Counted from the first letter of the stretch, positions 1 to 11,593 are shown. The stretch: DNA of 53,431 bases from Bacteroidaceae bacterium (GCA_024693505.1 JAILKU010000158.1:1-53431); one strand, 5' to 3'. Notes: generated by a model from the letters alone, not told the origin. Program-made: numbers and translations.

Positions 1-2181
<2,181 letters not shown>

Positions 2182-2202
2182 GTTTAAAGCATACGACTCC
2201 AA

Positions 2203-3414
2203 ATGATTACACTTCGCGAACTATACAGAATCGGCTATGGTCCGAGCAGCAGCCATACGATGGCTCCGCGCTATGCGGCCAAGCGCTATCATGAGCGTCA
2301 TCCCGATGCTCCCCGCTACCGCGTTACGCTCTACGGTTCCCTTGCAGCTACCGGCCGCGGTCATATGACCGACCGCGCCATTCTCTCCGTGCTTGGTTCC
2401 GACCGCACCGAAATCGTCTGGCAGCCCCGCGTCTTCCTGCCCTTCCATCCGAACGGCATGCAGTTCGTCGTGCTCGATGCCGACGGTGCCGAACACGATT
2501 CGTGGACTGTATTCAGCATTGGTGGCGGTGCGCTGGCCGAAGAGGGCGTTCCCACCGTAGAGTTCCCCCGGATATACGGTATGCATTACGCCAGCGACAT
2601 ACTCGCCTGGTGCGAGCGCACAGGCAAAAGCTACTGGGAATACGTTCAGGAGTGCGAGGGAACCGACATCTGGGACTTCCTCGCCGAAGTATGGCAGACG
2701 ATGCGCAGCGCCGTTGAGCGGGGTCTTGAGCACGAGGAAGTGCTGCCCGGGCCGCTCAACCTGCGTCGCAAGGCCGTCTCCTACTATACGAGGGCCGAGG
2801 GTTACCAGGCCAGTATGAAGAGCCGCGGTCTCATCTTTGCCTATGCCCTGGCCGTCAGCGAGGAGAACGCCTCGGGCGGTAAGATCGTCACGGCCCCCAC
2901 CTGTGGCAGCTGCGGCGTCCTGCCCGGCGTACTCTATCACTTATGGAAGAGCCGCAGCATCAGCGAGCCCCGCATCCTTCGTGCCCTGGCCACGGCAGGC
3001 CTGTTCGGAAACATCGTGAAGACCAATGCCAGCATCAGCGGCGCAGAAGTCGGGTGCCAGGGCGAGGTCGGCGTGGCTTGCGCCATGGCTGCCGCTGCCG
3101 CTGCACAGCTTTTCGGCGGCACCCCCACACAGATTGAGTATGCTGCCGAGATGGGACTTGAGCACCACCTCGGTCTAACCTGCGATCCCGTGGGCGGACT
3201 GGTGCAGATTCCCTGCATCGAGCGAAACGCATACGCCGCAGCCCGTGCCATGGATGCCAATTCCTATGCCATGTTTACCGACGGACTCCATCGCGTCTCG
3301 TTTGACAAGGTGGTCGAGGTCATGAAGAAAACCGGGCACGACCTGCCCAGTCTCTACAAGGAAACCAGCGAGGGCGGATTAGCTGTGGAGATGAAGGAAA
3401 ACCAACAGGAATAA
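2203..3414 (+). CDS. sdaA: L-serine ammonia-lyase (dehydratase), iron-sulfur type, single chain
   Basis: Converts L-serine to pyruvate and ammonia in the cytoplasm using a [4Fe-4S] cluster. The short N-terminal beta domain carries GPSSSHT (near residue 10). The C-terminal alpha domain carries TAPTCGSCG, GCQGEVG, LTCDPVGG and IPCIERNA. The likely cluster cysteines are Cys285, Cys327 and Cys338. Their spacing of 42 and 11 residues matches that of the ligands in the characterised Legionella enzyme. At 403 residues it is shorter than the usual single-chain form of about 450, mainly in the beta domain. No Shine-Dalgarno is seen before the ATG. It sits between two glycan-degrading genes, an unexpected place for amino-acid catabolism; co-transcription is inferred only from spacing and strand. 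Confidence 0.95.
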   Translation: MITLRELYRIGYGPSSSHTMAPRYAAKRYHERHPDAPRYRVTLYGSLAATGRGHMTDRAILSVLGSDRTEIVWQPRVFLPFHPNGMQFVVLDADGAEHDSWTVFSIGGGALAEEGVPTVEFPRIYGMHYASDILAWCERTGKSYWEYVQECEGTDIWDFLAEVWQTMRSAVERGLEHEEVLPGPLNLRRKAVSYYTRAEGYQASMKSRGLIFAYALAVSEENASGGKIVTAPTCGSCGVLPGVLYHLWKSRSISEPRILRALATAGLFGNIVKTNASISGAEVGCQGEVGVACAMAAAAAAQLFGGTPTQIEYAAEMGLEHHLGLTCDPVGGLVQIPCIERNAYAAARAMDANSYAMFTDGLHRVSFDKVVEVMKKTGHDLPSLYKETSEGGLAVEMKENQQE

Positions 3415-3465
3415 ACCATAGGAAACGAAATTGTCTTTGGATTGAACCATAAAGATTTGAATGAT

Positions 3466-4857
3466 ATGATGAGAACAACCTCCTTCTTGCTGGCTTTGGC
3501 CATTGCCCTGTCTGCCGGAGCTGCAGACTTCAATATCCTGAAGTACGGTGCCCGGGCCGACACGGCGCGACTGAGTACGGCGGCCCTGCAAAAAGCCATC
3601 GACGACTGCTCCAGGGCTGGAGGCGGTCGGGTTGTAGTGCCGGCCGGGGGTTACAAGATCGGGTCTGTTGTCCTGAAGAGCAACGTTCACCTCTACCTCG
3701 AGGAAGGGGCTACACTCTACGGCAGTACGGATATCAGGGACTACCTGCCCATGAAGTCAGACTACGTCTCGCTGCGCACCCAGCACAACACTCTGCAGTT
3801 CATCTATGCCGACCAGGTGAAGAATGTCTGCATCGACGGACTGGGCACCATCGACGGTCGCGGCGGAGTTTTCAAGAAGACTACAATGGAAGAAGCTGGC
3901 ATCCTGCGTCCTCATCTCATCCGGTTCATCCGGAGCGAGGACATCCTGGTGCGCGGCATCACCCTGCGCAACAGCGGGTGCTGGATGCAGCACTACCTGG
4001 CTTGCGACAGGGTGAGGATAGAGGGCGTTACGGTATTCAACCGCGACAATTACAACAATGATGCACTCGACCTGGACTGCTGCAGGGATGTGGTCGTTAC
4101 CGGGATGATAACCGATACCGACGATGACGGACTGACGCTGAAGTCCACTGCCGACCGCCCCTGCGAGAACATCCGCATCTCGGACTGCATCGTTTCCAGT
4201 CATTGCAATGCCGTCAAGATGGGCACCGAGTCGAACGGCGGCTTCCGGAATATCAGCATCAGCGGCATCATCGTGAGACCCAGCAGCAACCAGGACAAGA
4301 AACTCTACGGACTGACTCAGGGCATCTCGGCTATCTCCTTAGAAATCGTGGACGGCGGTGTGCTGGAGAATGTCAGCGTCTCCGACTTCATCGTCGAGGG
4401 CACCGAGTCGCCCGTCTTCATCCGCCTCGGCAATCGCGGCAGGGGCTATCGGTTCAGCAGCCCCGACGACGACCCCACAGACTTCACCCGGCTGATTCCC
4501 ATCGAAACGGTCGGGCGCATCGACGGCGTCCGCATCAGTAACTTCGTGATACACGGGGCAGGTCCCACCGGCTGCAGCATAACCGGCCTGCCAGGCCATC
4601 CCGTGGAGAACATCACCATCTCGGACATCACACTCCACCAGAAGGGGGGCGTCACCGAGGCCGAACTGCCCGGGATAGCCGAGAGCATCAAGAACGAGAA
4701 GGAGAAGGACTACCCCGAGGCAACCATGTGGGGACGCCTGCCGGCCAAGGGCTTCTTTGTGCGCCATGCCCGAAACGTGCAGTTCAGCAATATACAGATC
4801 CGGACTGAGCGTCCCGATGCCCGGCCAGACTTCGTTCGCCAAGATGTAGGGGACTGA
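3466..4857 (+). CDS. Glycoside hydrolase family 28 (polygalacturonase-like), secreted
   Basis: Right-handed beta-helix enzyme expected to hydrolyse galacturonic-acid linkages of pectin or rhamnogalacturonan. A TTG at 3442 is in frame, but the ATG pair at 3466/3469 places a clean signal peptide at the N-terminus (basic start, hydrophobic LLALAIALSAGAA, cleavage before Asp), so 3466 is used (463 residues). Typical GH28 positions are visible: NNDALDLD and DTDDDGLTLKS carry the catalytic aspartates. SHCNAVKMGTES replaces the GHG segment of classical polygalacturonases, which suggests an exo-acting or rhamnogalacturonan subgroup. Repeated short ISDI-type strands fit the helix coils. The stop codon is followed at once by an octamer repeat array. 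Family assignment is firm; the exact substrate is inferred. Confidence 0.9.
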   Translation: MMRTTSFLLALAIALSAGAADFNILKYGARADTARLSTAALQKAIDDCSRAGGGRVVVPAGGYKIGSVVLKSNVHLYLEEGATLYGSTDIRDYLPMKSDYVSLRTQHNTLQFIYADQVKNVCIDGLGTIDGRGGVFKKTTMEEAGILRPHLIRFIRSEDILVRGITLRNSGCWMQHYLACDRVRIEGVTVFNRDNYNNDALDLDCCRDVVVTGMITDTDDDGLTLKSTADRPCENIRISDCIVSSHCNAVKMGTESNGGFRNISISGIIVRPSSNQDKKLYGLTQGISAISLEIVDGGVLENVSVSDFIVEGTESPVFIRLGNRGRGYRFSSPDDDPTDFTRLIPIETVGRIDGVRISNFVIHGAGPTGCSITGLPGHPVENITISDITLHQKGGVTEAELPGIAESIKNEKEKDYPEATMWGRLPAKGFFVRHARNVQFSNIQIRTERPDARPDFVRQDVGD

Positions 4858-4864
4858 AGAGATG

Positions 4865-4915
4865 TTCAAGAGTTCAAGAGTTCAAGAGTTTAAGAGTTCA
4901 AGAGTTCAAGAGTTC
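4865..4915 (+). repeat. Octamer tandem array (TTCAAGAG)x6, left arm of inverted pair
   Basis: Six head-to-tail 8-bp units, five TTCAAGAG and one TTTAAGAG, followed by a partial unit. The array begins 8 bp after the GH28 stop and ends about 33 bp before the GH97 start. Bases 4873-4902 are the perfect reverse complement of 6981-7010 on the other side of the GH97 gene. Confidence 0.95.
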
Positions 4916-4948
4916 GAAATTATGCACCAATAAAAACAATAAACCGAT

Positions 4949-6895
4949 ATGAAAACAAGAAGATTCTTTTCGTTTGTCCTGATGGCAGCAACCTGCCTGT
5001 CAGGCTATGCCCAGAAGGTGGTGTCCGCCCAGAGTCCCGATGGACAGACCAGTGTGAGTGTAACACTCTCAGACCGCATTTACTATGATTTGGTAAGTCA
5101 CGGCGAAACGCTGATGAAGCAAAGTGTGATCGGCATGCAGTTGTCCGACAAGACGCTGGGAGCCAATCCCCAACTCAAGAAGAAGAGCATTCGCCCAGTC
5201 CGGGGTACCGAGACGCCCCTTCTGCCCCTGAAATTCAGTCAGGTGGAGAATAACTACACGCTGCTTACCCTGGAGCTGAAGGGCGGTTACGCCGTGGATT
5301 TCCGTCTTTATGACGATGGCGTGGCATTCCGTATGAGGACATCCCTGCCGGGCGAGATAGAGGTGATGCAGGAGAATACCGTATTCCAGCTGGCCGAGAG
5401 CTGCGACCTGGTGCTGCAGCAGCCCGGCGGCTTCAAGACAAGCTGCGAGGAGAACTATTCCTTCGTGAAGAGCAACGAATGGAAGAAGGAAGACCGGATG
5501 ACCGAGCTGCCCGTCCTCATCATGGGCAAGAATCAGAAGATCCTGCTCAGCGAGTTCGACCTCGTCAGCTATCCCGGCCTCTTCCTGAAGGGCAATGCCG
5601 ACAACAGTCTTTCGGCCATTCAGCCCAAGTGCCCCCTGGAGTACGAGGATAGGGGCGACCGCAGCCACCGCATCCTGAAGGAGGCCGACTATATCGCCAA
5701 GACAAGCGGCTCCCGCACCTTCCCCTGGCGCTATATGCTGATTACCCGCGAGGACGGCCGTCTGGCCGAGAATACGATGCCTGTGCGTCTGGCCCAGAAG
5801 TGCCAGATCGAGAACACCAGTTGGATTAAGCCCGGACAGACCTGCTGGGACTGGCTCAACGGAATTCCCTACGGCCCGGACGTCACCTTCAAGAGCGGCA
5901 TCAATCTGGATACCTATAAATACTTCGTGGACTTCGCCTCGCGCAATGGCGTACCTTATATTATTATGGACGAGGGTTGGGCACTCGACACCCGCGACCC
6001 CTTCCACACCAATCCCGAGGTGAATCTGCCCGAACTTATCCGCTATGCCAAATCCAAGAATGTGGGCATCTTCGTCTGGTTGCCCTGGCTCACCGTCGAG
6101 CATCACATGGAACTCTTCCAGAAGTTCGAGGAATGGGGTATCGTCGGAACGAAGATCGACTTTATGGACCGCCAGGACCAGTGGATGATCGACTTCTACG
6201 ATCGGGTGGCAAAGGAGGCAGCAGCCCATCATATCATGGTCGATTTCCACGGTGCCTTCCACCCCAGCGGCCTCGAGTACCGCTATCCCAATATCCTGAC
6301 CTACGAGGGTGTGCGCGGCATGGAGTTCAATGGCGGCTGTACGCCCAAGAACAGCGTCTGGTATCCCTTCCTGCGCAATGCGGTGGGCCCGATGGACTAT
6401 ACGCCCGGTTCCATGCTTTGCTATCAGCCCGAGGACTTTCATGGCAACCGTCCTATCTGCCCGGGTGTCGGCACCAAGGTCTATAATATGGCCGTCTTCG
6501 TCCTCTTCGAGAGTAATCTGCAGATGCTGATGGATAATCCGTGCCGTTACGACAAGTGGCCCGACTGCCGCGACTTCCTTACCAGCGTGCCCGTCAACTG
6601 GGACGAGACCCGCGTCCTGGCCGCCGAGGCGGGGCAGTATATCGTGATGGCTAAGCGCAGGGGGCAGAAGTGGTTCATCGGCGGTATCACCAACGACAAC
6701 CCGCGCGAGCTGGACGTCACGCTCAGTTTCCTGCCCGAGGGCGCAACCCTTCAGATGACTTCCTTCGTGGATGGCGTCAATGCCAGCCGAATGGCTATGG
6801 ACTACCGCATGGAGAAGACTTCTGTGAACAAGAACACCAAGCTCCACATCTCAATGGTTCGCAATGGCGGATTCGCAGGAGTTGTGGGGAATTAG
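4949..6895 (+). CDS. Glycoside hydrolase family 97, probable retaining alpha-galactosidase
   Basis: Secreted or periplasmic GH97 enzyme (648 residues, normal length). Signal peptide at 1-21 with cleavage after SGYAQ or GYA. The N-terminal beta-sandwich begins with SPDGQTSVSVTLSDR, followed by the TIM barrel and a C-terminal beta domain. The barrel motif GTKIDFMDR puts an Asp at 404, where retaining GH97 members (characterised alpha-galactosidase of Bacteroides) have their nucleophile; the inverting SusB type lacks it. TYEGVRGMEFN supplies Glu453 as the likely acid/base. Retaining mechanism and alpha-galactosidase activity are therefore inferred, not proven. The gene is bracketed by inverted octamer arrays at 4865 and 6981. 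It lies in the same-strand run with GH28 and the acetyl esterase, fitting removal of alpha-galactose from plant side chains. Confidence 0.92.
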   Translation: MKTRRFFSFVLMAATCLSGYAQKVVSAQSPDGQTSVSVTLSDRIYYDLVSHGETLMKQSVIGMQLSDKTLGANPQLKKKSIRPVRGTETPLLPLKFSQVENNYTLLTLELKGGYAVDFRLYDDGVAFRMRTSLPGEIEVMQENTVFQLAESCDLVLQQPGGFKTSCEENYSFVKSNEWKKEDRMTELPVLIMGKNQKILLSEFDLVSYPGLFLKGNADNSLSAIQPKCPLEYEDRGDRSHRILKEADYIAKTSGSRTFPWRYMLITREDGRLAENTMPVRLAQKCQIENTSWIKPGQTCWDWLNGIPYGPDVTFKSGINLDTYKYFVDFASRNGVPYIIMDEGWALDTRDPFHTNPEVNLPELIRYAKSKNVGIFVWLPWLTVEHHMELFQKFEEWGIVGTKIDFMDRQDQWMIDFYDRVAKEAAAHHIMVDFHGAFHPSGLEYRYPNILTYEGVRGMEFNGGCTPKNSVWYPFLRNAVGPMDYTPGSMLCYQPEDFHGNRPICPGVGTKVYNMAVFVLFESNLQMLMDNPCRYDKWPDCRDFLTSVPVNWDETRVLAAEAGQYIVMAKRRGQKWFIGGITNDNPRELDVTLSFLPEGATLQMTSFVDGVNASRMAMDYRMEKTSVNKNTKLHISMVRNGGFAGVVGN

Positions 6896-6898
6896 AAC

Positions 6899-6980
6899 GT
6901 TGAACTCCTGGAGCAGCGAGCGCAGAGCCGAACTTGTTTGAGCTTTGCCGAGTCGTGAAAGGAGTAGAGCATAGCTCAAC
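6899..6980. repeat. Imperfect palindromic intergenic element
   Basis: Segment between the GH97 stop and the octamer array whose ends are GTTGA (6899-6903) and TCAAC (6976-6980). It contains related inner words (GCGCAGAGCCGAAC, GAGCTTTGCCGAG). No coding potential is seen. It looks like a small intergenic repeat; whether copies occur elsewhere in the genome cannot be seen here, apart from a loosely similar AGCCG-rich hairpin before clpB. Confidence 0.4.
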
Positions 6981-7024
6981 CTTGAACTCTTAAACTCTTG
7001 AACTCTTGAACCTCTTAAACTCTT
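6981..7024 (+). repeat. Octamer tandem array (CTCTTGAA), right arm of inverted pair
   Basis: Head-to-tail 8-bp units CTCTTGAA and CTCTTAAA with one extra C at 7011. Bases 6981-7010 are the exact reverse complement of 4873-4902. The array runs into the first codons of the acetyl esterase gene, whose only plausible start (TTG 7006) lies inside a unit. Confidence 0.95.
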
Positions 7025-8322
7025 TTTCCGTTTTCCTCCTTCTGCTGCTGACGTCCAGCCTGCCTGCTGCGTCCCAGCACATCCGCCTTTCCATCAGTAA
7101 GGAGAGTGGCATTTATGCCAAGGGCGAGCGGGCCGTCGTCACGTGCCATTCCGATGCAGAGGGCACCGATTCCCTTCGGACCCGGGTATTTTATAACAAC
7201 AAGCCGGGTCTAGAATTCAGTCTGCCGCGCGTGAAGGGCGACTTTGTCGTGCTGGAACAGGCCCTGGACAGCACCTGCGCCGTGAGCGTCGAGCTGAAGG
7301 GCGGCCAGGACGAGTCGTCCGCCATCGGCTTCGTAGTCGCTCCCGAGGGATTCCGTGCCGGCTACGAGGAACCTGCCGACCTGATGGCTTACTGGGATGG
7401 CCTGAAGGCGCAACTGTCCGCGCTGCCCATGGAAATCCTGAAAACGCCCCTCGAAGTGCCCGATCACTACCGGGGCAGGTACGAGTGCCAGGACATCGAG
7501 ATTAACTGTCTGGGTCCTGCTCCGGTGCGGGCCTACATGGCCAAACCCGTGGGCGCAAGGCCCAAGTCGCTGCCTATCGTCGTGCTGTGCAGGGCTGCCG
7601 GAGTGAGCGGCAACTGGTGCCGGTGCCAGGTGGGCGAGTGCGTCCGAAATGCAGCCCTGGGGAACGGCGCCCTGAGTCTCGACATCAACGCGCACGGTAT
7701 GCTAAACGGTCAGAGCGACGAGTACTACAAGATGCTGGAGGACGGCCTCCTCCGCAACTACTTTAATCATAATGCAGCCGACCGCGAGACCTATTACTTC
7801 CGCGGCATGTATCTGCGGCTGTTGCGGGCCATCGAGTACATGACCCTTCAGCCCGAATGGGACGGGCGCCGCATCCTCGTTATCGGGGAGAGTCAGGGCG
7901 GGGGACAGGCCGCGGCTGCCGCTGGACTGGATCAGCGCGTCTCGGCCGTTGTGCTTCATGTGCCGGCCATGCAGGATCTGGGCGGACCGCGAGCCGGTCG
8001 TCGCGGGGGCTGGCCCCAGCCCATCGAGAACCACCCCGATGTCGATGCCAGGATGCTCGATGCCACTCTGCCGTATTTCGACGGCGCCCTGCTCCTGCGG
8101 CATTCGCGGGCCGAGATATTCTGCGAGATGGGCCTGATTGACACCACCTGCCCGCCCTCTTCCGTCTGGGCATCGCTCAACGGGGCTCCGGGCAAGAAGA
8201 CAGTCAAATGCGCCCCTTTCCGTACCCATGCCTGGCCGACGGAGCCCTGGCGTGCCCTCTGGGAAGAGAAATACCTGCACCCCCGCCAGGCCTTCTTAGA
8301 GAACTACCTGAAGGGAGAGTGA
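7006..8322 (+). CDS. Acetyl xylan esterase / cephalosporin-C deacetylase family (AXE1)
   Basis: Alpha/beta hydrolase that would remove O-acetyl groups from polysaccharides such as xylan or pectin. The catalytic triad is readable: Ser296 in GESQGG, Asp379 in GLIDTTCPP and His408 in THAWP. A signal peptide follows the start (MNLLNSFSVFLLLLLTSS, cleavage near PAAS), so it is exported. No ATG exists in frame between the upstream stop at 6991 and the signal peptide, so TTG 7006 is the best start. It falls within the octamer repeat, meaning the repeat has supplied the translation start and the first residues. A loss of the original ATG by repeat expansion, or a weakly expressed gene, are both possible. 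The core after residue 25 is normal in length and motifs. Good confidence in family, moderate in start. Confidence 0.88.
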   Translation: MNLLNSFSVFLLLLLTSSLPAASQHIRLSISKESGIYAKGERAVVTCHSDAEGTDSLRTRVFYNNKPGLEFSLPRVKGDFVVLEQALDSTCAVSVELKGGQDESSAIGFVVAPEGFRAGYEEPADLMAYWDGLKAQLSALPMEILKTPLEVPDHYRGRYECQDIEINCLGPAPVRAYMAKPVGARPKSLPIVVLCRAAGVSGNWCRCQVGECVRNAALGNGALSLDINAHGMLNGQSDEYYKMLEDGLLRNYFNHNAADRETYYFRGMYLRLLRAIEYMTLQPEWDGRRILVIGESQGGGQAAAAAGLDQRVSAVVLHVPAMQDLGGPRAGRRGGWPQPIENHPDVDARMLDATLPYFDGALLLRHSRAEIFCEMGLIDTTCPPSSVWASLNGAPGKKTVKCAPFRTHAWPTEPWRALWEEKYLHPRQAFLENYLKGE

Positions 8323-8444
8323 ACCGCCCGGATTCATCGGCAACCACACGACCGTGGAACTGCAGAATGCAGGCGCCCGTCCCCGTGAGACGTCCCGCGA
8401 AGAACGACAAGAAAATAGCGACTATTATCTAAGACGAAAACGAC

Positions 8445-11400
8445 ATGAAAGAACCGAGACACCTGGCAACCCTCGTCCTGGCCTGCCTGGCGCTTGCCGC
8501 AGGAGCCGCCGACGTGAAGCAGAAGGGTAACATCGTGACCATCCGCCCGGACGGCGGACAGGCGAGAGTCATACAGCTGGAAGTAATCAACGACAACATC
8601 ATCCGCGTAAGGGCCACCAGCAAGGACGAACTGCCACGGAAGCCGAAGAGCCTGATGATCGTGGACCAGCCAGTCTATAAGGGCAGCGTCTCCGTAGAGG
8701 AACTGCCTGCCGAGCGCGATGATTTCGTGCTGCCCGCCCGCGTGGTGGTCAGGGCAGGGAACGTCCAGGCCGAGGTGAGCAAGGAGACGGGCCGCATCCA
8801 GTTCTACGACGGCAAGGGCAAGCGCCTGCTCTACGAGGCCTACGACCGCCAGGGCGAGGAGCCCGGAAAGCAGTTCTGGGACTACACCGTGCCTGAGCGC
8901 GACTTGGGCATGAAGACGGGCTATACTGTGCCCGAGGAGCAGAAGCACGGCCTTTCGTGGCAGATGAAGTTCGCCGTACCGTCGGGCGAGCAGGCCTTCT
9001 ACGGCTTGGGTCAGCACCAGAGCGAGGAGCTCAACATGACAGGCAGGAACGAAGACCTCTTCCAGTACAACACGAAGGTGTCCATTCCCTTCGTGCTCTC
9101 CACCTGGAACTACGGCCTGCTGTGGGATGCCTACAGCTATTGCCGCTTCGGCAGTCCGCACGACTACCTGCAGCTGAACCGCGCCTTCAGGCTTTACGAC
9201 AAGCAGGGCAGGGAGGGCCATCTGACGGGCACCTATATCGACGCAGGGGGCAAGACGCTTGTGCGCGACGAGGATTCCATCTATTATGAATACCAGACCC
9301 CGGCGAAATCGGAGATTGCCGGCCGCACCGACAACGGCGGCATCAGGAACCTGCCCCGGGGCTTCAACCTTGCAGGCGCCAATGTCACCTACGAGGGCTT
9401 TATTGCCCCGCTCGCCCAGGGAGGCGACGGGCTCTATCAGTTCATCCTCTACTACGCCGGCTACGTCAAGGTCTATATCGACGGCGACGAGGTGGTGGCC
9501 GAGCGCTGGCGCACCGCATGGAACCCCAACGCCTACAAGTTCAGCGCCAGACTCCTGCAGGGACGTCATCATCTGCGCATTGAGTGGCAGCCCGACGGCG
9601 GCGAGAGCTATTGCGGCCTGCGGGTGGCCGAGCCGCGCAGTGCGCACGACCGCGAGGCGCTCACTGTCTGGTGTGAGATGGCGAAGGACATGGACTATTA
9701 TTTCATCGCCGGCCGGAACCTCGACGAGGTCATCGGCGGCTACCGCACCCTGACGGGCAGGGCATCGCTCTATCCCAAGTGGGCGCTGGGCTTCTGGCAG
9801 AGCCGCGAACGCTACAAGACGCAGGACGAGCTGCTCTCCACTCTGGCAGAGTTCCGCAAGCGTCAGATTCCCATCGACAACATCGTGCAGGACTGGAACT
9901 ACTGGCCCGAGGACCAGTGGGGCAGCCACGAGTTCGAGGCCTCGCGCTATCCCGATCCGCAGCAGATGCTCGACTCTGTGCACCGGATGCACGGCCGCTT
10001 CATGATCAGCGTCTGGCCCAAGTTCTACGTGAACACCGATCACTATAAAGCGTTCGACAGGAAGGGACTGATGTACACTCAGGCCGTGAGGGACGACATA
10101 CACGACTGGGTGGGGCCCGGCTATGTGGCCGGCTTCTACGATGCATACGATCCGGAGGCCCGCAAGCTGTTCTGGCAGCAGATGGACCGGAAGCTCTATT
10201 CCGGCCTGGGCAGGAAGGTGGACGCCTGGTGGATGGACGCCTCGGAGCCCAACGTGCGCGACTGCACCCCTATGTGGTACCGCAAGGCCCTTTGCGGCCC
10301 GACCTCCCTCGGCACGTCGGCGGAGTTTTTCAACGCCTACTCCCTCGTCAACGCCGACGCCATCTACAATGGTCAGCGCTCCGTGTGGAAGGGACGGCGG
10401 GACGAGCCGCGCGTATTCCTGCTCACCCGCAGCGGCTTTGCCGGCGAGCAGCGCTATAGCACGGCCACGTGGAGCGGCGACATCGGAACCCGCTGGGAGG
10501 ACATGCGCGCTCAGATGACGGCGGGGCTGAACTACTCGCTTTCGGGCGTCCCGTTCTGGGGAATGGACCAGGGCGGCTTCTGCGTGGAGAGCCGCTACGT
10601 ACGCGCCCAGCAGCTGTTCGACGCGACGGGCCAGGAGAACGAGGACCTGAAAGAATGGCGCGAGCTGCAGACCCGCTGGAACCAGTTCGGGGCCTTCATC
10701 CCCCTGTTCCGCAGTCACGGCCAGTGGCCGCTGCGCGAAATCTGGAATATCGCGCCCGAGGAGCATCCCGCCTACCGCTCGTTTGTCTTCTACGACCGCC
10801 TGCGCTACCGGCTCATGCCCTATCTCTACTCGCTCGCCGGCTGGGCCCACTTCAGGGACTACACGCTGATGCGCGCCCTGGTGATGGACTTCGGAGGCGA
10901 CCCCGACGTGAGGAACATCGGCAACCAGTGGATGCTCGGTCCGGCGCTGATGGCCTGCCCCGTGGGCTACTACAAGGCCCGCAACCGCAGCGTCTTCTTC
11001 CCCCGCCAGTGCGGCTGGTATAACCTCTACACGGGCGAGAAGGTCATCGGCTCCGAGGCGGCAGCCGGCCATTCGCGCCTTGCAAGCCGCAGGCTGGTGG
11101 TCGATGCGCCCTACGAGCAGATTCCCGTCTTTGTCCGCGAGGGCGCCATCATTCCCTTCGGACCCGCCATGCAGTGGAGCGACGAGAAGGCTCCCGAGCT
11201 CATCAACCTGTTCGTCTATGCCGGCCAGGATGGAGAGTTCGAGCTCTACGAGGACGAGGGAACCAACTACAACTACGAGAAGGGGCAGCATGCAGCCATC
11301 AGGATTTCCTACGACGACGCCTCGGGGACCGTCAGTTTCTCCGAGCGTCGGGGCTCGTTCCCCGGCATGCTGGAGTCGCGGCGCTTCAACGTGATTCTTG

Positions 11401-11495
11401 TCACGAAGGAGAGCCCGAGGCCCCTCGACCTGGAAAGTCCCGAGGGCAGAATGGTCGAATACGCCGGCCGGCCCGTCAGCGTCCAGCTCCGATGA
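8445..11495 (+). CDS. Glycoside hydrolase family 31, alpha-xylosidase-like with PA14 insert
   Basis: Exported GH31 enzyme of 1016 residues. Signal peptide at 1-22 (LVLACLALAAGAA). The N-terminal beta-sandwich is followed by a PA14 domain inserted at about 300-395 (YVKVYIDGDEVV, HHLRIEWQPDGG), then the TIM barrel and distal beta domains. The nucleophile is Asp598 in WWMDASEPN and the acid/base Asp679 in WSGDIG. A PA14 insert at this place is known from Bacteroides xyloglucan alpha-xylosidases, so activity on xylose or glucose side chains is likely, though GH31 also has alpha-glucosidases and other activities. It is the last gene of the left-hand run; the next gene is convergent. The 122 bp before it show no repeat and no recognisable promoter. 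Confidence 0.92.
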   Translation: MKEPRHLATLVLACLALAAGAADVKQKGNIVTIRPDGGQARVIQLEVINDNIIRVRATSKDELPRKPKSLMIVDQPVYKGSVSVEELPAERDDFVLPARVVVRAGNVQAEVSKETGRIQFYDGKGKRLLYEAYDRQGEEPGKQFWDYTVPERDLGMKTGYTVPEEQKHGLSWQMKFAVPSGEQAFYGLGQHQSEELNMTGRNEDLFQYNTKVSIPFVLSTWNYGLLWDAYSYCRFGSPHDYLQLNRAFRLYDKQGREGHLTGTYIDAGGKTLVRDEDSIYYEYQTPAKSEIAGRTDNGGIRNLPRGFNLAGANVTYEGFIAPLAQGGDGLYQFILYYAGYVKVYIDGDEVVAERWRTAWNPNAYKFSARLLQGRHHLRIEWQPDGGESYCGLRVAEPRSAHDREALTVWCEMAKDMDYYFIAGRNLDEVIGGYRTLTGRASLYPKWALGFWQSRERYKTQDELLSTLAEFRKRQIPIDNIVQDWNYWPEDQWGSHEFEASRYPDPQQMLDSVHRMHGRFMISVWPKFYVNTDHYKAFDRKGLMYTQAVRDDIHDWVGPGYVAGFYDAYDPEARKLFWQQMDRKLYSGLGRKVDAWWMDASEPNVRDCTPMWYRKALCGPTSLGTSAEFFNAYSLVNADAIYNGQRSVWKGRRDEPRVFLLTRSGFAGEQRYSTATWSGDIGTRWEDMRAQMTAGLNYSLSGVPFWGMDQGGFCVESRYVRAQQLFDATGQENEDLKEWRELQTRWNQFGAFIPLFRSHGQWPLREIWNIAPEEHPAYRSFVFYDRLRYRLMPYLYSLAGWAHFRDYTLMRALVMDFGGDPDVRNIGNQWMLGPALMACPVGYYKARNRSVFFPRQCGWYNLYTGEKVIGSEAAAGHSRLASRRLVVDAPYEQIPVFVREGAIIPFGPAMQWSDEKAPELINLFVYAGQDGEFELYEDEGTNYNYEKGQHAAIRISYDDASGTVSFSERRGSFPGMLESRRFNVILVTKESPRPLDLESPEGRMVEYAGRPVSVQLR

Positions 11496-11593
11496 TTGCC
11501 CCCGCCGTTCCGGCAACGAAACGGGCCGGGAAGCTGACAGCGACCTGAAAAGCACGAATTTTCCTGAATACGACGACTGGATAGCATAAAAGG

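Noticed and set aside
3442..3465. TTG at 3442 as the GH28 start.
   Set aside because: It would add eight non-conserved residues before a clean signal peptide that begins at ATG 3466.
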